A stretch of 35,127 nt of DNA from Psychrobacillus faecigallinarum (GCF_014836595.1 NZ_JACSQO010000016.1:1-35127); one strand, 5' to 3'; shown: positions 7,204 to 16,259, counted from the stretch's first letter. Notes: generated by a model from the letters alone, not told the origin. Numbers and translations are program-made.

Positions 7204-8196
7204 CTATTTTAGCTTATATAAAATATCATCGTCCTCGCTTGGATTACCACGACCATCTGTATTATTAGTGACAAAATAGAGTGCTTCACCATCTGAAAAG
7301 ACATCACGTACACGTCCAAAGCCAGTGATGGACTGTTCTACATTGCCCGTTTCTACATTCATCACCTTTACTGCTTCTCCGCGAAGAGAGGCTACATATA
7401 GCTTGCCCTTGTGAAAGGTGATGCCGGAAGGTGCCCATGTCTCACTACTGCCCGAAGTAATGATTGGGGTCACAAAGCCATCCTTTGTCTCATTCCCTTC
7501 AATAATGGGATAGCCATAATTCTTGCCCTGTTCAATTATATTAATCTCATCGTTAGCTGATTGGCCATGCTCTGCCTCGAAAAGTGTACCATTTTCATGC
7601 CATGCAAGTCCCTGAGGATTGCGATGACCAGTGGAGAAAATTTTGAAAGAGCCATTGTCCTCCATTCGTACAATTTTTCCGTTCATTGATGTGTCATCCT
7701 GAGAATTATTAGGGTCACCTGCATCACCAATAGTTACATAGAGTTTTCCATCAGGTCCTATTTCTAGTCTTCCGCCATGATGGATATTACCAGTCTTTAT
7801 TTTATCGATGTGTATTTCTATTTCATTCCATTTCTTGTTTTCTCGCTTTAAAGTAACTACACGATTAAAAGATTCACCATTTAGGTCGTACGTATAGTAG
7901 GCAAAAGCCTCCTTAGTTTCTTGAAAGTCTGGTTTAAGTACAAAGCCAAGTAGCCCTGCCTCGGAAGCGGAGGATAGCTTATCCGAAAGCAAGACCTCCT
8001 CGTGAGTAACAGTTGCTCCATCAATAACAGCTATGGTACCAACTCTCTCAGATATATAAAAGATGCCATCCTGCTGGTTGATTGACCATGGAATATCTAA
8101 ATTGGTCGCAACTTTTTCTGCAATTTCTTTTTCAGGTTCAATTGCCTCCTGAGAGCATCCGAATAAAATAAGTGATAATAGTATGAGTCTTTTCAT
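7204..8196 (-). CDS. PQQ-type sugar dehydrogenase lipoprotein
   Basis: A short signal peptide ends in LFGC with the lipidated Cys at residue 14, so the protein should be anchored outside the membrane. The rest is a six-bladed propeller of the glucose/sorbosone dehydrogenase family (soluble aldose sugar dehydrogenase, YliI-like): GNIHHGGRLEIGPDGKLYV, TGHRNPQGLAW and EAEHGQSANDEINI are its blade motifs, including the catalytic-histidine region in HHGGRL. Members oxidise sugars with PQQ, although many Bacillales lack PQQ synthesis and the true cofactor or role is often unproven. GGAGGAGG lies before the ATG. It is a single gene. Confidence 0.9.
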   Translation of the reverse strand: MKRLILLSLILFGCSQEAIEPEKEIAEKVATNLDIPWSINQQDGIFYISERVGTIAVIDGATVTHEEVLLSDKLSSASEAGLLGFVLKPDFQETKEAFAYYTYDLNGESFNRVVTLKRENKKWNEIEIHIDKIKTGNIHHGGRLEIGPDGKLYVTIGDAGDPNNSQDDTSMNGKIVRMEDNGSFKIFSTGHRNPQGLAWHENGTLFEAEHGQSANDEINIIEQGKNYGYPIIEGNETKDGFVTPIITSGSSETWAPSGITFHKGKLYVASLRGEAVKVMNVETGNVEQSITGFGRVRDVFSDGEALYFVTNNTDGRGNPSEDDDILYKLK

Positions 8197-8268
8197 ATAA
8201 AAACCTCCTCCAGTTAGTACTTCTATTAAAGAAAAGCATAATCCTGCCTAAGACAATAAGTTTTACAA

Positions 8269-8305
8269 ATGATAATCGATAGATTCTATCGAATTTACTT
8301 ATCAT
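8269..8305. promoter_or_regulatory. Nested palindrome upstream of the TauE/SafE gene
   Basis: A perfect 17 bp palindrome TCGATAGATTCTATCGA (8276-8292) lies between outer arms ATGATAA (8269-8275) and TTATCAT (8299-8305). There is no T run, so it is more like an operator than a terminator. It sits 53 bases before the exporter start and also upstream of the divergent lipoprotein gene. The binder is unknown; it does not fit a Fur box well. Confidence 0.5.
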
Positions 8306-8357
8306 AAGAGGGAGGGTATGCTGAATTTACAGAAGAGTTAAGAAAGAAGGCTAGACA

Positions 8358-9092
8358 ATGGAATTTCTAATTTTTTTTATAATTGGAATAGCAGGGAATA
8401 CGGTAGGAACGCTAGTAGGGGGCGGAGGACTTATCAGTCTGCCATTGATGCTGCTTATGGGCTTACCGATACATTCAGCAATCGGTGCGAACAAGGTATC
8501 AAATACAGTTAGCTCTTTATCAAGTTTTCTGGTCATTTTTTCTAAAAAGGAAGTGTCAGCGAAGGAAGCACTTTCTGTATTAATATTTTGTTTAGGGGGA
8601 GGAATATTAGGGGGACTCACTGCGTCGTTCCTAAGCGGAGAGACGTTGATGATCCTTGCGATTGTGTTATTAAGCTTTGCATTTATTAACTCCTTTATGG
8701 GAAAAGGTAATTTTGATGGAACTTCAACCTTCCAGCTGAATAAAAAAACGATTCCTTCCTTAGTGGGGATTGGAATGTATGATGGAATGTTCGGACCCGG
8801 AAGTAGTACACTGGCATTATACTTGTATGCTAGTGAGAAAATTGCCTATATCCGAGCGGTAGGGCTAGCTAGAATCGGTGTATTTGCTAGCTGTTTTGGA
8901 GCCTCTATTACGTATATATCCACTGGGAAAATTTTGTGGCCAGTTACTCTAGCGCTTATGTTAGGAGCAATTATTGGAGCGCAGCTAGGAGTAAGGCTAG
9001 CGCGCAAATTAAAATCTAAGCACATAACGCCACTTCTACGGGTAGTAACAGTTTTGTTGATAGTGCAAATAGTAATTGATTATATAAAGTAA
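8358..9092 (+). CDS. TauE/SafE (TSUP) family membrane exporter
   Basis: A 244-residue polytopic protein with about eight hydrophobic helices. The family N-terminal repeat appears as GTLVGGGGLISLPLMLLMGLP, and its second-half counterpart as GMYDGMFGPGSSTLALY. TSUP proteins move sulfite, sulfoacetate and other small organosulfur or carboxylate anions across the membrane. The start has AGAAAGAAGG just upstream. The hydroxyacid dehydrogenase gene starts 18 bases after its stop, so the two probably share a transcript and perhaps a substrate (inference). Confidence 0.9.
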   Translation: MEFLIFFIIGIAGNTVGTLVGGGGLISLPLMLLMGLPIHSAIGANKVSNTVSSLSSFLVIFSKKEVSAKEALSVLIFCLGGGILGGLTASFLSGETLMILAIVLLSFAFINSFMGKGNFDGTSTFQLNKKTIPSLVGIGMYDGMFGPGSSTLALYLYASEKIAYIRAVGLARIGVFASCFGASITYISTGKILWPVTLALMLGAIIGAQLGVRLARKLKSKHITPLLRVVTVLLIVQIVIDYIK

Positions 9093-9110
9093 TAGGAAAG
9101 GAGAGGTTAT

Positions 9111-10070
9111 ATGAAATTACATTGTGCAATTTTAGATGACTACCAGCATGTAGCTATGGAAATGGCCGACTGGTCAACTGTGAAGGAGCAGGTAGATGTA
9201 CAATCCTTCTCTCAGCATTTTGAAAAGGAAGAGGAACTATTAAAAGCAATTAACCATTGTGAAATTATTGTTATCATGCGAGAGCGGACCCCCTTTACAG
9301 CATCACTTTTTGAAAAGTTACCCAAGCTAAAGCTCTTAATAACCTCAGGAATGAGGAACGCTTCTATAGATTTAGCAGCTGCAGCTGCACATGGAGTAAC
9401 TGTATGTGGAACAGCGAGCTCTTCAGAGCCACCGACTGAGCTGACATGGGCTCTAATCTTAAACCTTGCCAGAAAAGTTACAGAGGAGAATAGATCATTA
9501 AGAGAAAATGGTGCATGGCAGAGCACCGTAGGAACAGATCTACACGGTAGAACTTTAGGATTGCTTGGATTAGGTAAAATCGGTAGTCGTATGGCTATAA
9601 TTGCAAAGGCATTTGGGATGAATGTTATCGCATGGAGCCAAAACTTAACGAAGGAGCAAACCGACCAATATGGTGTTCGTCTTGCAAATTCAAAGGAAGA
9701 GCTTCTAGTAACAAGTGATTTTGTCTCTGTTCATTTAGTATTAAGCGACCGAACAAGAGGGCTAATAGGAAAACAGGAATTACAGCAGATGAAAAGTACC
9801 GCCTATCTGATCAATACTTCTCGCGCTGCTATTGTAGACCAGGAAATGTTAATAAAAGCCTTACGTGAAAAGTGGATTGCAGGAGCAGGCTTAGATGTAT
9901 TCGATGAAGAGCCACTACCAGAAAATCACTCATACCGCACACTAAATAATGTGCTAGCAACTCCGCATTTAGGCTATGTGAGTGAGATTAACTACAGTAC
10001 CTACTTTAAAGAAGCAGTTGAGGACATTGCAGCTTTTCTAAAAGGAGAAGCTATCCGTAAAATAAATTAA
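9111..10070 (+). CDS. D-isomer-specific 2-hydroxyacid dehydrogenase
   Basis: A 319-residue NAD-dependent dehydrogenase. GLGKIG (153-158) is the dinucleotide-binding loop. The catalytic set is complete: Arg238 in INTSRAAIVD, Glu267 in FDEEPLP and His286 in ATPHLGYVS. There is no C-terminal ACT domain, so it is not a classical SerA; the closest type is the PGDH-like or D-lactate/hydroxypyruvate group. GGAAAGGAGAGG precedes the ATG. It is the second gene behind the TauE/SafE exporter and is followed by a bidirectional terminator. The physiological 2-oxoacid is not evident. Confidence 0.92.
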   Translation: MKLHCAILDDYQHVAMEMADWSTVKEQVDVQSFSQHFEKEEELLKAINHCEIIVIMRERTPFTASLFEKLPKLKLLITSGMRNASIDLAAAAAHGVTVCGTASSSEPPTELTWALILNLARKVTEENRSLRENGAWQSTVGTDLHGRTLGLLGLGKIGSRMAIIAKAFGMNVIAWSQNLTKEQTDQYGVRLANSKEELLVTSDFVSVHLVLSDRTRGLIGKQELQQMKSTAYLINTSRAAIVDQEMLIKALREKWIAGAGLDVFDEEPLPENHSYRTLNNVLATPHLGYVSEINYSTYFKEAVEDIAAFLKGEAIRKIN

Positions 10071-10137
10071 AGCTAGATGAGACACCAGGAGTAGAACCGA
10101 CTGATTTGTGCTGAGCTGACTCACAGGGTCAAAAAAG

Positions 10138-10173
10138 AAGGGGCACAAGACTAATTGTAGTCTTGTGCCCCTT
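10138..10173. terminator. Bidirectional terminator
   Basis: A perfect 16 bp stem (10138-10153 with 10158-10173) has loop ATTG, with T4 after it on the plus strand and a TTCTTTTTT tract on the minus strand. It sits between convergent genes and should serve both the hydroxyacid dehydrogenase and the M28 peptidase. Confidence 0.93.
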
Positions 10174-10182
10174 TTACTTACC

Positions 10183-12330
10183 TTATTTCAATTGTTCAAG
10201 CTGTCTGCCAAGCTCTCGCAAGTCAGCAATTTGCTCAGAAGTAGTTGTTTTCAATAATGCTTTTTGAGATTTTAATACTCGATCCAGAACTGCAATTTCT
10301 TCTGATAGGTCTGGATTTTCTGTATCCCTTTTTTCTTTAAGAGAGTGGATTAATGTGTACAGATTTTCGTGTCCAACGATTCGTCCCTCTCCCCACATTA
10401 GCTTATCGGCTGGCGCATCTAGGACGTAGGCTGTGAAGTAATCAAATACTTCTTGGTCGAAGTCATAGGCATACCAATTATTATCAATATTCCAAAGGTA
10501 TTCATCTAATGGTGTAGCGATATCTCCATCCTTTAATGCTTCAATTGATAGAGTTAAGTTATTAATGTTGTTTTGCGGATGCTCAAATGGGAATATAACT
10601 GCATCCTCCCAAGTAAGGCGAGTGAAGCTGTCCTCTGTATGCTTAAATGCAGATAGCAAGTCACTGTTGAGCTGACGGCTTTGATTATAAAGCTTTTTAG
10701 CAGTGGCATGATCATCCTTAGAAAGGGCATTTAAGTAATCTTCATTAATCTTTGCCACCTTCTTATTTACGTTTTTTGCCACTTTAAGTACATGATCAAT
10801 TTCTTCTATTAGCTTGTCCGAAGATACCTCAGCTTGTTCAAAGATATTTTCATCTAATGTTTCTTTCATAGCGTTTAGACGGGTTGTAAAATCTAAAGGT
10901 ACAACAGCAGTTTTGTCATAATGCATGGTTAAAAGTCCATACAAGTTTAAGTGGAATTTAAATGCATCCTCATTATACTGCTCCTCTGTATCGAACTGAG
11001 AATGGTAATGAGTACGCATATAATTGCTATCTTGGAAATCATTACGTAGGGCAGGGACGCCAGCAATATTAAAGGAAAAATCATCTGACCAAGTACGTAA
11101 TGGAGATACAACAGAAATTCCGTCTTTATAAACTCCTTCTACAGTAGGAACATCTTTAGAGAACTCTGTAAGATAATTATTCAATTCGTAAGTAGCTCGA
11201 ATTTCATCCTGTGTAGTATGCTCATAAGCAGGTAATTCAAAATTCATATTGGCAAATGCTTTTCCAACCCATTCTGGATGGATTTTAAAGATTTGATTGT
11301 ATGCTCCAGTTGACCAGTCATAACGAGAGTTAGAAACTCCCCATTCCTCAGCTGCCAAGGCATTAAAGATAATTGTTTTTTCCGGCTGATAGCCACTGTC
11401 GACTAACCCTTTTGCAACACCCATCATCAATCCAATTGCTGCATTGTCATCCTGAAAACCTGTGAAGTAGGAGTCATAATGGGCAGATAGGATAATATAG
11501 GACTCGGGATCCTTTCCTACTATTTTTCCGTAGTAGTTATAGGATTTACCATCCATTTCAACAGTAGATTTTGCATCAAATTTTACTTTAATGGAGCCAG
11601 TCTCACTAGCTTCCAATGCTTTTTTAAGATTATTTCCATCAGTTTGGGACATTGAAAATGCAGGGGCATCATCTGGTCCACAAATATCCTGAGCATTCAG
11701 TGCATCTGGGGATGCTTCGCCATAACCAGCTTCTTGTACGGCTATAACACCTGCAGCACCTTTTACATGGGCTTGATAAGCAGGATAATTTATCCACCAT
11801 TCCTCACGCTGATTAATATCTATTAAAACGAGCTTGCCTTCGATGTCGAGGCCTTCTAAATCCTCTGCAGTTGCTTTTCCACCGTAAACAATATCATATT
11901 CCTTCATACCATTTGTATTGAAATTAACCTGATACCCACCAAGAACAGCTAAATGTTCCTTCCCGTTTTCATCGGTGAACGTTAAATCGGCTTTTTCAAA
12001 TGTCCAAGTATCTAAAGAAAACTCATCCTTCGTTACTTCGGTAAGGCCTATTTTCTCCATCTCTTGTCCAATTTTTTCACCGGTTTTTAGTTCAGCCACA
12101 GAACCAGCAGTTCGGTATCCAAGCTTTTCATTTGTTTTAAATTCTTCTAAGCTTTTAGTAAATTCGTAGGCATAATTTACATCAACTGATGATAAATACT
12201 CATCTGAAATATTATCGATTAAACCATCTTTTACTTTATCAGCGTCCTCTTTTACCTCTTTGTCAGTACAGCCTGCAAGAGCAAGTCCTACCAGAAGGGA
12301 TAGAGTTAGCGCCTTTGTGATTCTTTTCAT
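10183..12330 (-). CDS. M28-family metallopeptidase lipoprotein with PA domain
   Basis: A 715-residue lipoprotein (signal peptide ending LALAGC, Cys21). A protease-associated insert lies around residues 140-255. The zinc-peptidase core follows: SAHYDS (His284), GFQDDNAAIG (Asp294/295), AAEEWG (Glu328/329) and HYHSQFDT (His443). The usual aspartate ligand between the last two motifs is not obvious; the matching segment reads ANMNFELPA with Glu365. A long helical C-terminal region (about 480-715) follows. M28 enzymes release N-terminal residues from peptides, so this is probably a cell-surface aminopeptidase for peptide scavenging. It is monocistronic and divergent from yvbH. Confidence 0.9.
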   Translation of the reverse strand: MKRITKALTLSLLVGLALAGCTDKEVKEDADKVKDGLIDNISDEYLSSVDVNYAYEFTKSLEEFKTNEKLGYRTAGSVAELKTGEKIGQEMEKIGLTEVTKDEFSLDTWTFEKADLTFTDENGKEHLAVLGGYQVNFNTNGMKEYDIVYGGKATAEDLEGLDIEGKLVLIDINQREEWWINYPAYQAHVKGAAGVIAVQEAGYGEASPDALNAQDICGPDDAPAFSMSQTDGNNLKKALEASETGSIKVKFDAKSTVEMDGKSYNYYGKIVGKDPESYIILSAHYDSYFTGFQDDNAAIGLMMGVAKGLVDSGYQPEKTIIFNALAAEEWGVSNSRYDWSTGAYNQIFKIHPEWVGKAFANMNFELPAYEHTTQDEIRATYELNNYLTEFSKDVPTVEGVYKDGISVVSPLRTWSDDFSFNIAGVPALRNDFQDSNYMRTHYHSQFDTEEQYNEDAFKFHLNLYGLLTMHYDKTAVVPLDFTTRLNAMKETLDENIFEQAEVSSDKLIEEIDHVLKVAKNVNKKVAKINEDYLNALSKDDHATAKKLYNQSRQLNSDLLSAFKHTEDSFTRLTWEDAVIFPFEHPQNNINNLTLSIEALKDGDIATPLDEYLWNIDNNWYAYDFDQEVFDYFTAYVLDAPADKLMWGEGRIVGHENLYTLIHSLKEKRDTENPDLSEEIAVLDRVLKSQKALLKTTTSEQIADLRELGRQLEQLK

Positions 12331-12453
12331 GTATCACATTCCTTTCATACTATGTAGAAATTAATATTATCAAAAAATAATAATTATTACCACTTTTCTT
12401 TACGGGAAATAGGGAATATTATAAGATGAAGGAAACTTAAGGAGGTCAATTAT

Positions 12454-13068
12454 ATGTTTAAAAAGCTTGCGTCAGATGCTTTAGGAATTTCAGATATCGG
12501 AGTTGTTGTGTCTAAAGCAGATTTTGATAAGACAGAATCGGATGACTTTGTCATGCACGAAGCAGGTGAGATAGTTTATTTTCTCATTAAAACAAAATCT
12601 GATGAATATTGCTTTACCAACAAAGCTCTGATTCATGTAGACGGGGAAAATGCTATTAGCAAGAAAAGAACATTACGCCGCTATGACTATGCGTACAATC
12701 CGATTACTGATGTAGCGCTCGAAACTGCAGGCACCATTGATCTTGATATGGAGATTAAATTCACGATTGGTAATGTTCCATTAAGCATTGATATTCACAA
12801 AAAGTTTGCGACAGAAATTAAAGATTTGTATAAGGCAATCCATACCATTTCAATTCAAACGATAGACAACAAAAAGAAATATGAAATTGCTCAAAACAGC
12901 TTAGGCTATGCGGCTCAGTCCGTCGGCAAAATGGAAAGTAAAGATACTACTCCATTGTCTTCATTCGAAGCAATTACTCAATTCTCTTCGAATTGGATGC
13001 TAGAGCAAAAAGACAAATACTTGAAAAAAGACTTCAAGGATGTATTTGATTTATTTATTAACGAATAA
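12454..13068 (+). CDS. yvbH: PH-domain protein with YvbH-like oligomerisation domain
   Basis: At 204 residues it equals the length I recall for B. subtilis YvbH. The N-terminal 130 residues form a bacterial pleckstrin-homology domain (GEIVYFLIKTKSDEYCFTNKALIHV is its early beta region). Residues from about 140 form the helical YvbH oligomerisation domain, with hydrophobic heptads around SLGYAAQSVGKM and the conserved tail FKDVFDLF. It is cytoplasmic and soluble with no signal; the cellular role is not established. TTAAGGAGG precedes the ATG and a terminator follows. Confidence 0.88.
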   Translation: MFKKLASDALGISDIGVVVSKADFDKTESDDFVMHEAGEIVYFLIKTKSDEYCFTNKALIHVDGENAISKKRTLRRYDYAYNPITDVALETAGTIDLDMEIKFTIGNVPLSIDIHKKFATEIKDLYKAIHTISIQTIDNKKKYEIAQNSLGYAAQSVGKMESKDTTPLSSFEAITQFSSNWMLEQKDKYLKKDFKDVFDLFINE

Positions 13069-13080
13069 GATGAACTAAGC

Positions 13081-13107
13081 CACTACCTGTATGGGTAGTG
13101 TTTTTTT
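13081..13107 (+). terminator. Terminator after yvbH
   Basis: CACTACC (13081-13087) pairs with GGTAGTG (13094-13100), followed by T7. Confidence 0.9.
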
Positions 13108-13255
13108 ATGTCAAATAACTTGTCTAATTTATGCTCCTCTATTACAAGGGAGTTAACTCCTATTTTGTCAATATTATCAAAGTGATGCTTCTTATTTCTG
13201 AAAAGTTGGTCTATTATTGAGCTATATGTCTAATTCAGAACAGGAGGGACAAGTA

Positions 13256-14074
13256 GTGGAATCACTGAAGCCGATAGATAGAAGTCAATTACGCATTTAC
13301 TTTGGAAAAAAGTATTTTCGTATGAAGCGTTATGTTGATTGGTATGCTGGAAAGAAAAAATATGCTTTAGAGAAGGTAGAGAATAGAAAGCCAAAGGTTA
13401 TTGCCTCTCATCAAACGCTTCTACTCCGCGAATTACAAGATGTAGAAATGTGGCTACAGCATAACAAGATTAGGAATCTTAAAATTGCTGCTAAGCAAAT
13501 AAGTGGTGTCATCGTTCAACCTGGAGAAACGCTCTCATATTGGCGATTAATCGGAAATACGAGTAAGAGAAAGGGTTACGTCGAAGGCATGATTTTACAC
13601 TATGGAAAGGTAACGGTAGGAGTCGGAGGTGGCCTGTGCCAATTATCAAACCTGATCTATTGGATTACATTGCATACACCGCTTAAGGTAACGGAGCGAT
13701 ATCGCCATAGTTATGATGTATTCCCCGATTCTAATCGCAGTCAACCATTTGGAAGCGGGGCTACCTGTGCATACAATTACTTGGATCTGCAGATTACGAA
13801 TGAAACAAGTCAGCCCTATCAATTAATATTATATCTAACGGATACCCATTTAGTAGGAGAATGGAGAGCAGACAACCCTGCTACTAGTAGATATGAGGTG
13901 TACGAGAAGGACCATTTAATTTCGAAGGAATATTGGGGAGGCTATGTTAGACACAACAGTATTTATAGAAGAGTATATGATTTGCAGGGTGGGTTAATTG
14001 ATGATGAGTTCATTACGCAAAATCACGCGATAATGATGTATGAGCCTATGCTGACAACTTCTGCAAAGTATTAG
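13256..14074 (+). CDS. VanW-family protein
   Basis: The core from about residue 95 to 200 is a VanW domain: QPGETLSYWRLIG, VGVGGGLCQLSNLIYW with its conserved Gly-Gly-Gly-x-Cys-Gln, and the ERYRHSYDVFPD segment. VanW was named from vancomycin-resistance clusters but its biochemical role is unknown; most copies, like this one, have no van genes nearby. No signal peptide or membrane helix is seen. The start is GTG 13256, eight bases after GGAGG (13243-13247); the open frame extends upstream to a TTG at 13217 without a ribosome-binding site. The next gene begins 11 bases after the stop. Confidence 0.88.
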   Translation: MESLKPIDRSQLRIYFGKKYFRMKRYVDWYAGKKKYALEKVENRKPKVIASHQTLLLRELQDVEMWLQHNKIRNLKIAAKQISGVIVQPGETLSYWRLIGNTSKRKGYVEGMILHYGKVTVGVGGGLCQLSNLIYWITLHTPLKVTERYRHSYDVFPDSNRSQPFGSGATCAYNYLDLQITNETSQPYQLILYLTDTHLVGEWRADNPATSRYEVYEKDHLISKEYWGGYVRHNSIYRRVYDLQGGLIDDEFITQNHAIMMYEPMLTTSAKY

Positions 14075-14085
14075 GGGGTAATAGA

Positions 14086-15255
14086 ATGGATGAACGAAAA
14101 GAGTCACTAAGAGCAAAAATATTCTATGCATTTTTTAGTTTAATAGGCTTAAGCATGATAACATTTTTCATTCTCGTAGTACTTGCATTGACTGGAAACA
14201 TTTATTATATAGCGACATTAATAACTGGAGCAATTGCCCTGTACTTATTTTTCATTTTCCGATTGTTTAATTTTTTTACTACTAAAAAAAGGACAAAATG
14301 GTTTTTAGGAATCATGGGAATAGCTCTAGCAATTAGTGCAATTACTCCTGTTAAAAAGATGTACGAGAATAGTATTCCAACAGTGGGGGCAGAATTAGAT
14401 ATTTGGGAGTATCAGCCATTCATTGAGCCTTTAAAGATTGCAACGCTAGAAGAAGAGGCGTCGCTCAAAATTACAGATAATCTACCTAAGATGGACGGAG
14501 CGACTGCTTTATATCCTTTGTATGCTTCTTTTGCTCAGGCGGTTTACCCAGAAAAAACATATGAGCCAGGTTCCAGTGAAGTCATGGTGAATACAACTCC
14601 CGATGCATACAATAATTTAATCCAAGGTAAGGTAGATATGATTTTTGTTGCGCAGCCTTCTCAGGAGCAAATCAATCACGCAAAGCGTAATGGTGTAGAG
14701 CTTAAACTTACACCGATTGGGAGAGAAGCATTTGTGTTTTTTGTCCACCAAAAAAATGAAGTAGACGGGCTCAGTATTAAGCAAATCCAGGATATTTACT
14801 CAGGGAGCATTAAAAATTGGCAGAATGTTGGAGGAAGTGACGATTCTATACGAGCATTCCAACGACCTGAGGGTAGTGGGAGTCAAACAGCTTTACAAAA
14901 TTTAATGGGAGAAACTCCTTTAATGGAAGCTCCGACTGAGGATATTGTGAATGCCATGGATGGAATTATTGAAGAGGTAGCCCAATATAAAAATTATAAA
15001 AATGCTATTGGTTACACCTTTCGTTATTATTCGAATGAAATGGTGAAAAACGACCAGATTAAACTATTAAACATAAACGGGATAGCACCTACGAAAGAGA
15101 ATATTCGAAACAACCAATATCCAATTGCATCAGAGTTTTATGTAATAACAACCAATACTAAAAATCCCTATGTAGATGAACTCATCGAATGGATTCTTTC
15201 TCCGCAAGGGCAGGAACTAGTTGAAAAAACAGGATATGTACCAATACATAAATAA
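14086..15255 (+). CDS. Membrane-anchored PstS-like substrate-binding protein
   Basis: Three membrane helices (about residues 10-35, 38-62 and 70-88) would place the remaining 300 residues outside the cell. That part is a type II periplasmic-binding fold of the PstS/PBP-like group: DGATALYPLYASF, GKVDMIFVAQPS and the anion-binding RPEGSGSQTAL loop, ending IEWILSPQGQELVEKTGYVP. Normal PstS proteins in Firmicutes are lipoproteins, so the triple-helix anchor is unusual. No PstC, PstA or PstB is nearby, so it may act as a phosphate (or other oxyanion) sensor rather than a transport subunit (inference). It is cotranscribed with the VanW gene. Confidence 0.87.
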   Translation: MDERKESLRAKIFYAFFSLIGLSMITFFILVVLALTGNIYYIATLITGAIALYLFFIFRLFNFFTTKKRTKWFLGIMGIALAISAITPVKKMYENSIPTVGAELDIWEYQPFIEPLKIATLEEEASLKITDNLPKMDGATALYPLYASFAQAVYPEKTYEPGSSEVMVNTTPDAYNNLIQGKVDMIFVAQPSQEQINHAKRNGVELKLTPIGREAFVFFVHQKNEVDGLSIKQIQDIYSGSIKNWQNVGGSDDSIRAFQRPEGSGSQTALQNLMGETPLMEAPTEDIVNAMDGIIEEVAQYKNYKNAIGYTFRYYSNEMVKNDQIKLLNINGIAPTKENIRNNQYPIASEFYVITTNTKNPYVDELIEWILSPQGQELVEKTGYVPIHK

Positions 15256-15334
15256 TAGGTTGCGAGTTTTCCTCATAACCTATTATTCTTGTGTTAGGAA
15301 ATAGGAATCTGCGAACTACCTCCACAGATTTCCT
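15251..15334. terminator. Two hairpins between convergent genes
   Basis: AATAATAGGTT (15251-15261) pairs perfectly with AACCTATTATT (15277-15287). A second imperfect hairpin pairs TAGGAATCTG (15302-15311) with CAGATTTCCTA (15324-15334, one bulge) before a T-rich tract. Neither has a strong T run, but together they probably separate the PstS-like gene from the minus-strand DUF3021 gene. Confidence 0.45.
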
Positions 15335-15343
15335 ACACTTTTC

Positions 15344-15754
15344 TTATATAGAGTTTAGTTCTTTGTTTAGTTTTTTTGCTTGTATACGGAAATAGTAGTA
15401 GAAGGCTAGCCAATGTAAGGTATAAACAACAACGAAAATGGCAAGTGCAGTTCCAAAACTTAACAAGGTAAAAGGAATCCAGCCTATAAAGAAGGCAAAG
15501 ATAAAATATGCTACAAAAACAGTTAGAAAATGGAGGACAGTTGCTTGCATCATTGTAAAACGCATATTCTCGAAGTAGAGTGGAGTTACTGTGAATAACC
15601 AACCGCAAAATATAGAACCTAATGAATTTTTCAAGAATAGCGGCCCGTTTAATGTTTCTCTGTCACTAAAGAGAACGACACCATTTGTTAATAGGACAGC
15701 TATAAATGCACCGAAAAAGATACCAATCATGCTTCTAAACAAAAAAGTTTTCAT
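15344..15754 (-). CDS. DUF3021 family four-helix membrane protein
   Basis: A 136-residue protein with four hydrophobic helices (about 5-25, 42-62, 70-92 and 98-120) and a basic tail, the usual DUF3021 layout. Its ATG overlaps the stop of the LytTR gene by four bases (ATGA on the minus strand), so the two are made together. LytTR plus small membrane protein pairs are known in streptococci, where the membrane partner restrains the regulator (HdrRM and BrsRM types). I infer the same role here. It is the last gene of the minus-strand ABC operon. Confidence 0.88.
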   Translation of the reverse strand: MKTFLFRSMIGIFFGAFIAVLLTNGVVLFSDRETLNGPLFLKNSLGSIFCGWLFTVTPLYFENMRFTMMQATVLHFLTVFVAYFIFAFFIGWIPFTLLSFGTALAIFVVVYTLHWLAFYYYFRIQAKKLNKELNSI

Positions 15755-16209
15755 TCGCTTTTCCTCCTGTTCATCTTTAGGGCCTCCTTAATATGATTGA
15801 CGTACGTTCTAGAGACATATTCTTTTGCTCCAGATTTAAAGTAAACACATAGCGTCCCATTGAAAGAAGCCTCAAAACGATTGAGTTCATAGAGGTTAGC
15901 TATTACAGATTTAGATAAACGTATAAATTTGCTTGATGGTAAGATTTCCTCTAGCTCATATAACTTTTCCTTCAATCTATACGATCCAGTTGAGGTTACT
16001 GCAATAACAGCCTCCTTTTCTGTATGAAAATAATGAATATCCTCTGGCTTTAGAATATGCTGCATTTCACCTATTTTACCAACTAAAAATTCAGTTTCTC
16101 TGCCTTTTATAAACTCTAATAATTCCTGCACTGATTCACTTAGCTTAGGCGTTTCAATTTTGACTTTCGTCTCTTTAAATTCACTATCAATAGTTAACGA
16201 TACTTTCAT
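15751..16209 (-). CDS. LytTR-domain DNA-binding regulator
   Basis: A 152-residue protein with no receiver domain. Residues from about 50 to 148 form a LytTR DNA-binding domain: EDIHYFHTEKEAVIAVT, KLYELEEILPSSKFIRLSKS and the EYVSRTYVNHIKE end. The N-terminal 45 residues are a short extension seen in LytTR proteins that pair with DUF3021. GAGAGGTG precedes the ATG. With no kinase or receiver, the signal probably comes through the overlapping membrane gene. The likely target is its own operon, headed by the ABC ATPase. Confidence 0.9.
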   Translation of the reverse strand: MKVSLTIDSEFKETKVKIETPKLSESVQELLEFIKGRETEFLVGKIGEMQHILKPEDIHYFHTEKEAVIAVTSTGSYRLKEKLYELEEILPSSKFIRLSKSVIANLYELNRFEASFNGTLCVYFKSGAKEYVSRTYVNHIKEALKMNRRKSE

Positions 16210-16259
16210 TTACAGCACCTCTCTTATCAATAGTGTAAACCTTCAAATAATAATTGTCT

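Noticed and set aside
8314..8340. Seven-codon leader-peptide-like frame (ATG 8318) before the TauE/SafE gene
   Set aside because: The ribosome-binding site lies against the ATG, and there is no attenuator hairpin or codon bias.
13256..14074. Vancomycin-resistance cluster
   Set aside because: VanW alone is not a resistance determinant; there is no vanHAX, vanRS or vanY-like gene in the window.
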